From: CAYLGT01 sp964383465
GTDB lineage: Bacteria > Patescibacteriota > Saccharimonadia > Saccharimonadales > Saccharimonadaceae
Length of the DNA stretch: 38,796 nt
Direction: 5' to 3'
Assembly (NCBI GenBank): GCA_964383465.1
Contig: CAYLGT010000007.1
Location: forward strand, 1-38,796
Shown in pieces: positions 1-7,730 of the stretch; positions within the stretch are counted from its first letter, which is position 1; every line of letters begins with the position of its first letter. The notes beneath the pieces were generated by a model. The model was not told where the DNA came from, did not search any database, and worked only from the letters and a program-made list of their open reading frames with translations. Made by a program: the position numbers and the translations under genes.

Positions 1-59
1 GCGGCAAATTCCCAGTAAAGCTCGTAGGCGCCTGGACGAGGGGTTGGTAATTTTTTCAT
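1..59 (-). CDS. 5' end of a leftward gene, possibly a DNA base hypermodification (HMUDK-helical/aGPT-type) protein
   Basis: Only about 20 codons are inside the window, beginning ATG at 59 and reading MKKLPTPRPGAYELYWEFAA before the edge. A GGAG Shine-Dalgarno lies at 69-66, six bases upstream, and a TATAAA box lies at 77-72, so the start is well supported. The segment YELYWEFAA resembles, from memory, the start of the helical domain of 5-hydroxymethyl-dUMP DNA kinase / thymine hypermodification proteins. That resemblance rests on very few residues and is a guess. The gene diverges from the next gene at 127. What is solid is the start of a leftward gene; the family call is weak. Confidence 0.35.
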   Translation of the reverse strand, partial: MKKLPTPRPGAYELYWEFA

Positions 60-126
60 GTTGGACTCCATTTTATAGTGATTTTTTTGTTTTTATCACG
101 GGGTCCGGTGTAGGTATAGACTTTTA

Positions 127-903
127 GTGAAAAAATCTTCACTGATTTGTGTCGACACTCACACCATACTTCGTGGTATGAGACAACCATATCGACATTT
201 TGACCTACCAACTGAACACCTGCGAGGTGAGCACTACGTGCCAGCTAAGGCACGCGACGAGTACGAAATTGAGCGACGCCGCAGACTGCACCCAGGCTCG
301 CTCCTTGCTGAACAACAAGTAACGGGGCTCAGAGTAGCGCTGGGCATACTGGAACGTGTGCATGAGCGGCCGGACATCAATTTTGCTAGTGAGCTACTGG
401 CAGCTACGAGCATAAACACGAGCTGGTATGCAGTGGCCCGGGACTCTTTGGCTATGCGTCGACGACTGTATTTACCCGTGCTTGCAGATGATACACTTGA
501 TTTTCGCATGAGTGCTGCGGGTGTACACTCCGAGGCGCATGGGGGGATTGCTGAAGCAGGGGTTTTGGCGGAGCGTATGCGTGATGAACTAAAAACAGGT
601 GTAAAACTCAAAAGGAGCCGGGAGGAATTTGGTCGTTCGATCGGCAACGCGTCGCTGAGCATTGCTTGCATGGAGCTGGGAAGTGCCCATCTACGTATGC
701 GGGCGTTTGAAGCTCAGGAAGCTGCTCGCCTCCAGGGACTAAAGGCCCTAGAGCGTGGCAGGGGTCTCGAGCGAAACCTGGGAGTAGCACCTTCGATTGC
801 TCAGCTTGCCGAACCAGACAGCCCTCTGTCGGTTCACTGGCGCCGGACCGCTCCAAATGGTGCGTATCAGGCCTACGAAGCGGCGATTGCCGAGGAGCTC
901 TAG
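127..903 (+). CDS. Unrecognised 258-residue Arg/Ala-rich soluble protein
   Basis: I do not recognise this protein. It starts GTG at 127 with a TATAGA box six bases upstream (115-120) and no Shine-Dalgarno, consistent with the leaderless pattern seen elsewhere here. The sequence is rich in Arg, Ala, Glu and Leu, has no membrane segment or signal peptide, and looks mostly helical. Residues 45-57 are very basic (EIERRRRLHPG), and the C-terminal half has further long Arg/Glu helices. It stops at 903 (TAG) and overlaps the stop of the convergent gene by 4 bp within the palindrome CTAG. It could be a nucleic-acid-associated protein, but nothing proves that. Confidence 0.7.
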   Translation: MKKSSLICVDTHTILRGMRQPYRHFDLPTEHLRGEHYVPAKARDEYEIERRRRLHPGSLLAEQQVTGLRVALGILERVHERPDINFASELLAATSINTSWYAVARDSLAMRRRLYLPVLADDTLDFRMSAAGVHSEAHGGIAEAGVLAERMRDELKTGVKLKRSREEFGRSIGNASLSIACMELGSAHLRMRAFEAQEAARLQGLKALERGRGLERNLGVAPSIAQLAEPDSPLSVHWRRTAPNGAYQAYEAAIAEEL

Positions 904-1562
904 GACAGTTGAAAAGTCGAGTCTACGAAACCGCCTGCTGGAGCCTCGAGGAGCTTTAGGAGTACGTTGGTGCTCGCGAGCATGTCATGGCTTTTAAAGT
1001 CTGACTGTTTTACCCACGTATAACCCTCAGGAAGCTGCGGCGGCAAGGCAGCATACTCTGCCCGAAGCAACGTGAAGTGGACAAAGCTTTCAACTGCCTC
1101 CTGTGGGTCAAGTGCGGTCAGGTAGCCATGGGCGTGCACGTGGACCGTGGGAGATGAAATACCTAGGCCGAGCAGATACTCTGTTGCCTGGTCGAGGACA
1201 GGGCGTCCTGCTACGGGTTTTACTTGTAAAAATCCGACCTTATCGATTTGCGGAAAAGTGGTGCGTCGAAGCAGGAGCCATGTGCCATCGGGATGTCGCA
1301 TAGCGATAAGGAGTAAAGAGTAGGCTTTGTCGACAGCTGTTTTCACATCTTTGAGAGTTTCTGGACCGATACGCCGTCCAGTCGCCGACAGGCTATACGA
1401 ACCGTCATCGTTTTTCTCGATCAAGCCTGAACTAAGGGTTTTTTTCAAGTGATAGTCAAAGAGTTTGTTTTCGATACCCTCAGGCTGAAGTTCACTAAAA
1501 CGCAGGCTTTTCGTATGGGAGAGGCGATGATGGATCTCGCGTTGTATATGATGATCGAGCAT
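900..1562 (-). CDS. Winged-helix plus Nudix-like fold protein with degenerate Nudix box
   Basis: This 220-residue protein begins with a likely winged-helix domain (about residues 5-65; FDYHLKKTLSSGLIEK and GSYSLSATGRR look like the recognition helix and wing). A Nudix-like beta region follows (about 82-200, LLIAMRHPDGTWLLLRR). Where a Nudix box (GX5EX7REUXEEXGU) should lie, residues 115-136 read KPVAGRPVLDQATEYLLGLG, with no REUXEE core. Pyrophosphohydrolase activity is therefore doubtful, and a sensor or transcription-regulator role resembling NrtR-type fusions is an inference. The start ATG at 1562 lies 8 bases after a TATACT box. The stop overlaps the convergent gene by 4 bp. Confidence 0.7.
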   Translation of the reverse strand: MLDHHIQREIHHRLSHTKSLRFSELQPEGIENKLFDYHLKKTLSSGLIEKNDDGSYSLSATGRRIGPETLKDVKTAVDKAYSLLLIAMRHPDGTWLLLRRTTFPQIDKVGFLQVKPVAGRPVLDQATEYLLGLGISSPTVHVHAHGYLTALDPQEAVESFVHFTLLRAEYAALPPQLPEGYTWVKQSDFKSHDMLASTNVLLKLLEAPAGGFVDSTFQLS

Positions 1563-1570
1563 GTGTTTTT

Positions 1571-1576
1571 AGTATA
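1571..1576 (-). promoter_or_regulatory. -10 box for the wHTH/Nudix-like gene
   Basis: TATACT on the minus strand ends 8 bases before the ATG at 1562. There is no Shine-Dalgarno between them, so a leaderless or near-leaderless mRNA is predicted. No good -35 is seen. It lies back to back with the helicase promoter. Confidence 0.6.
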
Positions 1577-1591
1577 CAAGCCTTACGGCAC

Positions 1592-1620
1592 TAGACAAAA
1601 TATAAAACTTGTGCTATAAT
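1592..1620 (+). promoter_or_regulatory. Strong sigma70-type promoter for the DEAD-box helicase
   Basis: TAGACA (1592-1597, 5/6 match to the -35 consensus), a 17-bp spacer and a perfect TATAAT (1615-1620). This is among the best promoters in the window. It predicts a leader of about 80 nt (roughly 1627-1706). The leader region holds small inverted repeats at 1627-1631/1638-1642 and 1644-1649/1667-1672 before an AGAAAGG ribosome site. Confidence 0.8.
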
Positions 1621-1706
1621 GAAATGAGTGAAATAAATCACTGGATGAATACTCGTGTCTCGATCGTTCATCATAACCATGCTGAACGCTACAGAGAAAG
1701 GTATTC

Positions 1707-2936
1707 ATGCAGAAAAACTCTTTTAGGGGTGGCAAACCGCGCCCAAATAACCGCTTTAAGCAAAATCGTAACAACAACCGTTCAAGTGGTGGTCGTGGCC
1801 CAAAGAAGCAGACTATTCACCCGAGCAAATTTATCAACCGCGCGGTTGATCGTCCTGTGGTAGTTGAGTACGTGCCAGAGCACGCATTTACTGATTTCGC
1901 ACTCAACACTCGTCTTCAGGCTAACCTAGCCGCTATCAACTTTACGACTCCAAGCGCGATTCAGGACCAGGCGATACCGCTTGCATTGACAGGCAAGGAC
2001 GTAATCGGTCTAGCAAACACCGGTACTGGTAAGACGGCTGCTTTCTTGCTGCCGATTCTGGAAAAACTCAACGGTAACGAAAAGCGCAACTCGGTGCTTA
2101 TCATGGCACCAACGCGCGAGCTAGCGCAGCAGATCGATGAAGAATTTCGTCGTTTCTCGCGGGATCTTCGTCTGTTTTCGACCGTAGTGGTCGGGGGAAC
2201 TAACATCGACCGCCAGATGCGCGACCTACGACGTAACCCTCACGTGATCATCGGTACACCGGGTCGACTCAAAGACCTCCTGAACCGAAAAGCACTTCGC
2301 CTCAACGAAATCAACACATTCGTTCTCGATGAGGCCGACCGCATGCTCGACATGGGCTTTATAAACGACATCCGTTTCGTTGCTGAGTTACTGCCTAAGC
2401 AGCGTCAAACACTCTGCTTTAGTGCAACTATGACCCCAACGATTCAGACGCTTGTTCATGACTTCATGATCGACCCAGAAGTGGTCTCAGTTCGCACTGG
2501 CGAGACGAGTGATCATGTCGAACAGGATGTGATCGAGGCGTTTGACAAGGTACACAAAATCGAGTTGCTTGAAGAGTTGCTTAAAAACGACGAATTTGAA
2601 AAGGTTCTCGTGTTTGGTGAAACAAAGTATGGCGTACAGCGCCTCGCCGATGGTTTGACTAAGAGCGGCATCCCAGCCGAAGCGATCCACGGCAACAAGT
2701 CACAGTCACAGCGCCAGCGTGCCCTGAAGTCGTTTAAAGATGAAAAAGTCAAAGTCCTCGTTGCGACTGACGTCGCGGCACGTGGGCTCGACATTCCTGA
2801 CGTCTCTCATGTCATCAACTTTGACCAACCGAATACCTACGACGACTATGTGCACCGTATCGGCCGTACTGGTCGAGGTGGTAAGTCAGGTAAGGCATTG
2901 ACTTTTGTGGCACCACGCCACCAGTCGGTTCGTTAA
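1707..2936 (+). CDS. DEAD-box ATP-dependent RNA helicase
   Basis: This 409-residue protein unwinds RNA duplexes using ATP, with likely roles in ribosome assembly, RNA decay or cold adaptation. The family motifs are intact: Q-motif region TTPSAIQDQAIP, motif I ANTGTGKT (near 102-109), Ia PTRELAQQ, DEAD in VLDEADRMLDMGF (near 207-210), SAT, VATDVAARGLDIP and HRIGRTGRGG. The first 45 residues form a basic Asn/Gly/Arg-rich tail (for example RPNNRFKQNRNNNRSSGGRG), where most family members carry such a tail at the C terminus. The protein ends soon after motif VI. The start ATG follows AGAAAGG at a good distance and sits about 80 nt after a strong promoter. The stop overlaps the convergent hydrolase gene by 4 bp (TTAA). 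Confidence 0.95.
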   Translation: MQKNSFRGGKPRPNNRFKQNRNNNRSSGGRGPKKQTIHPSKFINRAVDRPVVVEYVPEHAFTDFALNTRLQANLAAINFTTPSAIQDQAIPLALTGKDVIGLANTGTGKTAAFLLPILEKLNGNEKRNSVLIMAPTRELAQQIDEEFRRFSRDLRLFSTVVVGGTNIDRQMRDLRRNPHVIIGTPGRLKDLLNRKALRLNEINTFVLDEADRMLDMGFINDIRFVAELLPKQRQTLCFSATMTPTIQTLVHDFMIDPEVVSVRTGETSDHVEQDVIEAFDKVHKIELLEELLKNDEFEKVLVFGETKYGVQRLADGLTKSGIPAEAIHGNKSQSQRQRALKSFKDEKVKVLVATDVAARGLDIPDVSHVINFDQPNTYDDYVHRIGRTGRGGKSGKALTFVAPRHQSVR

Positions 2937-4042
2937 CGACCCAAGAAATCTACCACAACTTGCTCGGCGATCTGGGTGGCGAAACCGCCTCGCTGGTTTT
3001 CAAATGAATGACCGGTGTAGGGAAGGAGTACCGTTTGGTACCACACGCCGTTGTCGGCCAGTTTGTTGCTCAGCTCTACTGCGTTTTGCGTGGCGACTAA
3101 GTCGTCACGCTTTCCCTGAAGAATAAGTGTACGCGGGCTTGTTGGACTGACATACGCAGCAGGTGAGAGTGTCTGGTAGCGGTCAGGGAACTCGCTCGGG
3201 CTTCCACCTACAAAATATATTTCGCTTGATTTGTCCCGGCTGGTCGTATAGTCAAGGGCGAGGTCGATTGGGGCGTACAGGCTGATAACCGAATAGACGC
3301 CAGCATTTTTATACGCTTCGAGCAGTGCAAGGTGCCCGCCCGCCGATTGGCCCATGAGGCTGAGGCGTGAACTGTCGACCCCGAAGTCGGAGGCGTGATC
3401 TTTTAGAAACTTCAATGCGTCATGGATGTCCGAAGGTGCTTGTTGCCACGACGTGTGATCAGGTGAAGACAGTCGATACTGGACGCTGGCAACCTGGTAG
3501 CCCGCCCTGGTTAGAACCTCTGGCCAGCGACCGGTTTCTGTATGTGTTCCATAGCGCCAACCACCTCCGTGCAGCAGCATGACAGTAGGTTTGGGATGTT
3601 GTTGATCTTGTTCACCATAGAAGGCAATCTGCAACGACTCCTCACCAACTTGTTTGTACGTAAAGGTAGCGGAAGGGGGTATCGTTGTTTTTCCAGAAAA
3701 GCGGAGATACTCTACAGGGCTGAAGGAAAGTTTTGCTCCAACTGATTTCGCAACGGTGTAGTAACCAAACTGTGGCACCCCCACACTCACAACGGCCAGG
3801 AATAGGCTCAGGGAAAGCCCGGCTCGCACCCACCGAGTCTCTATGGGAATGAACCTGATAATGAGTGTTAGTATGAGGGCTGCTACCGAAAATATCACCA
3901 GACTCAGGCCGCCTATACCAGCTGAAAGTGCAACATGTACTGGTACGAAAAGCAGAAAACTAAGCAAGATAACAGCCCATGAAAAGCCAGCAAACAGCCA
4001 CTCGATGGCTGTTTTTTTGACTGCTTTTGTGCGCTTTCTCAT
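2933..4042 (-). CDS. Membrane-anchored alpha/beta hydrolase (HGGGW esterase type)
   Basis: A 369-residue protein with a basic N terminus and about three hydrophobic segments (near 15-35, 38-63 and 74-95), followed by an extracytoplasmic or membrane-tethered hydrolase domain. Catalytic features are visible: oxyanion-hole HGGGW at 158-162, nucleophile S233 in MGQSAGGH, an acid at D313/D314 in GKRDD, and H345 in YTGHSFE. This matches the hormone-sensitive-lipase / BD-FAE-like esterase group. The substrate is unknown; a lipid, acyl ester or carbohydrate ester is possible. Its own TATCAT box ends 6 bases before the ATG. It converges with the helicase gene, sharing a 4-bp stop overlap. Confidence 0.88.
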   Translation of the reverse strand: MRKRTKAVKKTAIEWLFAGFSWAVILLSFLLFVPVHVALSAGIGGLSLVIFSVAALILTLIIRFIPIETRWVRAGLSLSLFLAVVSVGVPQFGYYTVAKSVGAKLSFSPVEYLRFSGKTTIPPSATFTYKQVGEESLQIAFYGEQDQQHPKPTVMLLHGGGWRYGTHTETGRWPEVLTRAGYQVASVQYRLSSPDHTSWQQAPSDIHDALKFLKDHASDFGVDSSRLSLMGQSAGGHLALLEAYKNAGVYSVISLYAPIDLALDYTTSRDKSSEIYFVGGSPSEFPDRYQTLSPAAYVSPTSPRTLILQGKRDDLVATQNAVELSNKLADNGVWYQTVLLPYTGHSFENQRGGFATQIAEQVVVDFLGR

Positions 4043-4048
4043 ACTTCC

Positions 4049-4054
4049 ATGATA
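4049..4054 (-). promoter_or_regulatory. -10 box for the alpha/beta hydrolase gene
   Basis: TATCAT on the minus strand, with 6 bases to the ATG at 4042 and no Shine-Dalgarno. A leaderless start is predicted. Confidence 0.45.
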
Positions 4055-4101
4055 GCGCTTATGTTGCTAAAAGCACTTTCTTTTCACGGGGTTTGAGACG
4101 A

Positions 4102-4107
4102 TATAAT
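4102..4107 (+). promoter_or_regulatory. -10 box upstream of the exported 135-residue protein gene
   Basis: Perfect TATAAT 44 bases before the GTG start at 4152. The -35 region is weak. The leader carries AAGGAGG at 4136-4142, nine bases before the start. Confidence 0.6.
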
Positions 4108-4151
4108 AAAAGCACTACCAACTTGTTTCAAACGTAAGGAGGTACTCTACA

Positions 4152-4559
4152 GTGAAGAAGATAGCAACCAACACCCTGGCAACACTGGTGCTGATCGGGA
4201 TCATAAGTCTTAGTAGCGTGAGTGCGGCCGCGATGGAGCGAAAATCGACTGCGCAGGACAGATACCTTCGCCAACTCGAGCGTGTCTATAAGCGTCACGA
4301 CCGAAAGCATGAGCTTCGAGCAAGCATCCTTGGGATTAGCCCAGAGGAGCTGCGTGAACAGCTACGCGAAAAGAACCTGGACGTCGTGGTGAAGAAATAC
4401 GGCTTCAAAGATCGATTTGCCTTTTACATAGCCCTGACCGGTAAATTAAAGGACGAACTATATAAACGAGGTTGGACAGAGCGCAAAATCGAGCAATTTG
4501 TCCAGAAACGCATCACAAGACTCGCATCTCTGCCACAACTTGCTCCAGCTGCCGTATAA
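4152..4559 (+). CDS. Small exported helical protein of unknown function
   Basis: A 135-residue protein starting GTG, chosen because a perfect AAGGAGG (4136-4142) lies nine bases upstream. The first 28 residues look like a Sec signal peptide: MKK, a hydrophobic core (TLATLVLIGIISLSSVSA), then AAAM. The mature part is charged and helical, with HELRASILGISPEELREQL and later RGWTERKIEQFVQKR. The ILGISPEELREQL pattern resembles short alpha-helical repeats found in other small exported bacterial proteins of unknown role, but I cannot assign a family. It is followed directly by the terC-like gene, whose -10 box overlaps this stop codon. Confidence 0.8.
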   Translation: MKKIATNTLATLVLIGIISLSSVSAAAMERKSTAQDRYLRQLERVYKRHDRKHELRASILGISPEELREQLREKNLDVVVKKYGFKDRFAFYIALTGKLKDELYKRGWTERKIEQFVQKRITRLASLPQLAPAAV

Positions 4560-4560
4560 T
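4555..4560 (+). promoter_or_regulatory. -10 box for the TerC/DUF475 gene
   Basis: Perfect TATAAT overlapping the stop codon of the preceding gene and ending 9 bases before the ATG at 4570. There is no Shine-Dalgarno in the interval, so a leaderless transcript is likely, in addition to any read-through from upstream. Confidence 0.6.
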
Positions 4561-4569
4561 AAACGGTAG

Positions 4570-5619
4570 ATGAAAGCAGTAGCCTCTTCCAGCCATCCTT
4601 TTCGTATTTTCTTTGTCTCGGCGTTGATCTCGATTTCGAGTGTGGTTGGCGTGTGGTACTTTCTGGGCGCGAAAGCGGCATTTCTCACACTAGTGCTCAT
4701 GCTCGTTGAAGTAACGTTTAGCTTCGATAATGCCATTATCAACGCCCGTGTGTTGGCTACTATGAACAAATTTTGGCAGGACATGTTTATAACTGTCGGT
4801 ATGCTTATAGCAGTTTTTGGAATGCGTCTCGTGTTTCCTGTGGTGCTCGTCATGATTACCACTGGCTTGGGTGCAGGACATGTCATAGACTTAGCGCTCA
4901 ATAAGCCTGATCTCTACGCACATGAACTTGAACGGGCGCACCCGCTCATATCGTCGTTTGGTGGTATGTTCCTGCTTATGTTAGCACTAGCTTTCTTTTT
5001 TGATCCGGGACGAAAGATCCGGTGGCTGAGCGTTATCGAACGACCGCTGCAACGACTCGGAAAATGGTGGGTATACACAGGGATTGCCATACTAGTTTTG
5101 TTTGTGGTTGCTTTTTTGCCTTTTAACGATCATCCAAAAGATACTTTAGTAGCAGGAGGCCTGGGTATAGTGCTGCAATTAGGGCTGAGTAAGCTCAATG
5201 ATTTCTTTACCTCTAGCCAGTCTTCAAAATCAAAAAGTGCAAGTCCGATGATGGCTGGTTTCATGGCGTTTATGTACCTACAAGTACTCGACGCGAGCTT
5301 TAGCTTCGACGGCGTGCTCGGTGCGTTTGCCGTGACGAAGGACGTCATACTCATCGCCATAGGACTTGGCGTCGGTGCGCTCTGGGTGCGTTCTCTGACA
5401 CTCTTCATGGTGCGCAGAAATGTGCTCGGTGCGTATCGCTATTTGGAACACGGCGCACACTACACTATAGCTGTGCTAGGTGGTGTATTGCTTATCGGGT
5501 TGTTTTTCAGAGTGCCTGAAGTAGTTGCCGGTGCATCAGGAATCGTCATCGTTACCGCTGCAGTCGTGAGTTCAATTGCAGCATCTCGCGCAGAGAAGGG
5601 AGTTTCACATGTTGGTTAG
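4570..5619 (+). CDS. TerC-like integral membrane protein (DUF475 family)
   Basis: A 349-residue protein with about eight to nine hydrophobic segments. It carries the two diagnostic acidic membrane motifs of the TerC/DUF475 group: EVTFSFDNAIINARVL (D53, N54) and, near residues 238-247, LDASFSFDGVLGAFA. Members of the TerC superfamily are linked to metal ion (Mn, Ca) efflux or membrane metal sensing and to tellurium resistance. The exact ion here is not known. The gene starts with a TATAAT box nine bases upstream. Its end overlaps the PAP2 start by 11 bp, so the two are probably cotranscribed. Confidence 0.88.
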   Translation: MKAVASSSHPFRIFFVSALISISSVVGVWYFLGAKAAFLTLVLMLVEVTFSFDNAIINARVLATMNKFWQDMFITVGMLIAVFGMRLVFPVVLVMITTGLGAGHVIDLALNKPDLYAHELERAHPLISSFGGMFLLMLALAFFFDPGRKIRWLSVIERPLQRLGKWWVYTGIAILVLFVVAFLPFNDHPKDTLVAGGLGIVLQLGLSKLNDFFTSSQSSKSKSASPMMAGFMAFMYLQVLDASFSFDGVLGAFAVTKDVILIAIGLGVGALWVRSLTLFMVRRNVLGAYRYLEHGAHYTIAVLGGVLLIGLFFRVPEVVAGASGIVIVTAAVVSSIAASRAEKGVSHVG

Positions 5620-6058
5620 ATTTCTTGCCGACGGAACACTTTTTATCATCCTGGGAATTTCCGGTGTCGTCATACTTTGGTCGCTCAGAAAAAGATTTTG
5701 GCAGGTGGCCCCAGTGCTCATTATGGCAGGGCTGACTTCGCTTCTGGCGGGTAAAGTACTGAGTATGTTGTATCAGCCATCAGTGGCGCGTCCGTTTCTC
5801 GAAGCGGGTGCATCGGCTGGAGCATCGTATATCGATAACCCTGGCTTTCCTTCAGACCATGCGCTCCTCGCTACGGTTGCTGTCGTAGCCGTATATGCTT
5901 TGACTCGTAACAAAAACTTGACGACCGTACTTGCTGCGGTAGTCATTTTGATGGGCGTAGGGCGAGTGCTCGCACTCGTGCACACGCCACTCGATGTTAT
6001 CGGGGGAGTGGCTGCTGGACTTGTTGGTGCGCTATGGTACAAAAAGTTGACAAAATAG
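5609..6058 (+). CDS. PAP2-family membrane phosphatase
   Basis: A 149-residue protein with four to five membrane segments. It carries the phosphatidic-acid-phosphatase signature: K49 with RP at 61-62, NPGFPSDHA at 78-85 (histidine of motif 2 at H84), and GRVLALVHTPLDVIGG with R119, H125 and D129 (motif 3). Likely substrates are undecaprenyl diphosphate or a lipid phosphate, with the active site facing outside the membrane; this is inferred from the family. The ATG at 5609 is preferred over the upstream TTG at 5576 because GAAGGGAG lies just before it (5595-5602). It overlaps the terC-like gene by 11 bp. Confidence 0.85.
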   Translation: MLVRFLADGTLFIILGISGVVILWSLRKRFWQVAPVLIMAGLTSLLAGKVLSMLYQPSVARPFLEAGASAGASYIDNPGFPSDHALLATVAVVAVYALTRNKNLTTVLAAVVILMGVGRVLALVHTPLDVIGGVAAGLVGALWYKKLTK

Positions 6059-6081
6059 CAAAAAACAACCACCATATATAC

Positions 6082-6567
6082 ATGAATAAGGTGAACGCCC
6101 CGAGGTATGACGCACTCCCACTCGACATGGGTGTACTAGTAAGGCTTCTAGTTATTGGAGCAATAACGGGTATTGTAGGTTGGCTGCTCTACATGGCAAT
6201 TTCTGACTATTTTATCGTGCCAGTTTTCTGTCGATCGGCCGATGCGTTCACTATTTGTAACAATGGTGGTGCAATTGCCTGGGTGAGTGCTCACGTGATT
6301 GCTTTGGTGGCGGCAGTTGCCGTTATGGCACGAATGGCGATTTACCGACCACTGCTTGTTGGACTCGCAGTGCTTGCAAGTCTTTGGAGCGCACAAGCTT
6401 GGCTCGGAGAGCTAACCTGGCAACAGGGTATGGCATGGCAAGCAGTGCTTTTTGCACTTGGTTTTGCGCTGTATGGGTGGCTCGCGCGCGCCAGCAATTT
6501 TCTTTACGTGGTTCTGGCTACAGTTGTTTTCATTCTCGTCTCCAGAGTCGTCTTGCTGTTCGCATAA
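6082..6567 (+). CDS. Small multi-pass membrane protein of unknown function
   Basis: A 161-residue protein with four to five hydrophobic segments and a short loop CRSADAFTICNNGG that holds two cysteines, possibly an exported disulfide. I do not recognise the family. Two starts are possible. The ATG at 6082 gives MNKVNAPRYDALPLDMG, which looks like a natural N terminus. The ATG at 6034 would overlap the PAP2 gene by 25 bp and add 16 polar residues. Neither has a clear Shine-Dalgarno. It sits between PAP2 and rmuC, on the same strand. Confidence 0.7.
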   Translation: MNKVNAPRYDALPLDMGVLVRLLVIGAITGIVGWLLYMAISDYFIVPVFCRSADAFTICNNGGAIAWVSAHVIALVAAVAVMARMAIYRPLLVGLAVLASLWSAQAWLGELTWQQGMAWQAVLFALGFALYGWLARASNFLYVVLATVVFILVSRVVLLFA

Positions 6568-6579
6568 GCAGTTAGCGGG

Positions 6580-6585
6580 TATACT
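6580..6585 (+). promoter_or_regulatory. -10 box for rmuC
   Basis: TATACT ending 6 bases before the rmuC ATG at 6592, with no Shine-Dalgarno. The predicted transcription start is at or next to the start codon. Confidence 0.6.
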
Positions 6586-6591
6586 AACAAG

Positions 6592-7665
6592 ATGGATCAA
6601 ACATTACTTTTCGTCATGGTGCTCGTTGTTGTCGGCTTTGTAGTCGTCGTTTTAACGCTTAACATGCGCCTCAAAGAGCTAAAAGGTACCGGAACAGTTG
6701 ATTTACTAAAAAGTGATGTCACTGAACTCAGCCGAAGCATCGCTGGGCTACAGGAATCGGTCAATGAGCGTCTCGAGCGTAACAATACCTCGATGCAAAC
6801 GTCACTCCAAAAACAACTCAGTGAAAGTGCAAAACTTGTTGCCGATGTTTCGCAGCGTTTAACGCGGCTCGACGAAACTAACAAGCGGGTTGTCGATGTT
6901 GCCGACGAGCTCAAGTCGCTACAAAACGTACTTTCGAACCCTAAGCAGCGAGGAGTTCTCGGCGAGTTCTATCTCAAGCAAATCCTGGAAAATATGCTTC
7001 CCCCCGGTACCTTTGAGCTCCAGTATCGACTCGGCGAGGGGATGGTTGTCGATGCTATTATTCATCTCGATGGCAAGATCCTGCCGATCGACAGTAAGTT
7101 TTCGCTGGAGAACTACAATCGCTTGGTGGAGGCTAAGCCAGAGGACAAGTCTGCGCTTGAAAAAGCATTTAAAGAAGATCTTAAAAAACGGATCGATGAA
7201 ACGGCCAAGTATATCAATACAAAAAAGGGGACACTAGCCCAGGCTCTCATGTTCATTCCCTCGGAAGCGATTTACTATGACCTACTGGCCAACAAAGTTG
7301 GAGCAAGTGGCGTCAATGGCCGTGATTTGATGCAATACGCAGCGGTTGAGAAGCGAGTGACTATCGTTGGTCCGAGCACGCTTTCGGCGATGCTACAGAT
7401 CATCTCGCAGGGTCTTAACAGCCTCGAAATTCAGAAGGACACGGAGATCATTCGTAAAAATGTGGAACAGCTTGGAAAGCACATGCATGCGTTTTCGCAG
7501 TACTTGGAGAAAGTCGGTAACAGCCTGGGCGCAACTGTCGGACACTTCAACAATGCACAAAAACAGCTTTCTCATGTCGACAAAGACGTCGTAAAAATTG
7601 CTGGCGGGTCGCCAACGATCGAGCCACTCCTGCTCGATAAACCACGCGTGCCAGAAGAAGACTAG
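6592..7665 (+). CDS. rmuC: RmuC-family DNA recombination protein
   Basis: A 357-residue protein with one N-terminal membrane segment (residues 4-23), a long coiled coil (about 25-110) and the RmuC nuclease-like core. Typical pieces are NPKQRGVLGEFYLKQILENM, ILPIDSKFSLENY and LMFIPSEAIYYDLL. RmuC proteins are related to restriction-endonuclease-fold nucleases and limit inversion at short inverted repeats. The membrane anchor is common in the family. The start is placed by a TATACT box six bases upstream. A strong bidirectional terminator follows, so this is the end of the rightward unit. Confidence 0.93.
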   Translation: MDQTLLFVMVLVVVGFVVVVLTLNMRLKELKGTGTVDLLKSDVTELSRSIAGLQESVNERLERNNTSMQTSLQKQLSESAKLVADVSQRLTRLDETNKRVVDVADELKSLQNVLSNPKQRGVLGEFYLKQILENMLPPGTFELQYRLGEGMVVDAIIHLDGKILPIDSKFSLENYNRLVEAKPEDKSALEKAFKEDLKKRIDETAKYINTKKGTLAQALMFIPSEAIYYDLLANKVGASGVNGRDLMQYAAVEKRVTIVGPSTLSAMLQIISQGLNSLEIQKDTEIIRKNVEQLGKHMHAFSQYLEKVGNSLGATVGHFNNAQKQLSHVDKDVVKIAGGSPTIEPLLLDKPRVPEED

Positions 7666-7675
7666 CTCGAATCTA

Positions 7676-7721
7676 GTCCACATAAAAAACCCGCCGGCAT
7701 GGGCGGGTTTTTTATGTGGAC
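7676..7721. terminator. Bidirectional rho-independent terminator between rmuC and the aquaporin gene
   Basis: A perfect 20-bp inverted repeat (7676-7695 and 7702-7721) with a 6-base loop. The core is a GC stem (CCCGCC/GGCGGG) followed on both strands by six Ts. It lies 10 bp after the rmuC stop and 9 bp from the convergent aquaporin stop, so it can stop transcription from both sides. Confidence 0.95.
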
Positions 7722-7730
7722 AGTTGAAGC

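Noticed and set aside
2905..3126. Plus-strand open frame of 73 codons
   Set aside because: Lies inside the hydrolase gene on the other strand; no ribosome site and no protein-like pattern.
5576..5608. TTG start extending the PAP2 gene by 11 codons
   Set aside because: The ATG at 5609 has a good ribosome site just upstream and gives a normal membrane-protein N terminus.
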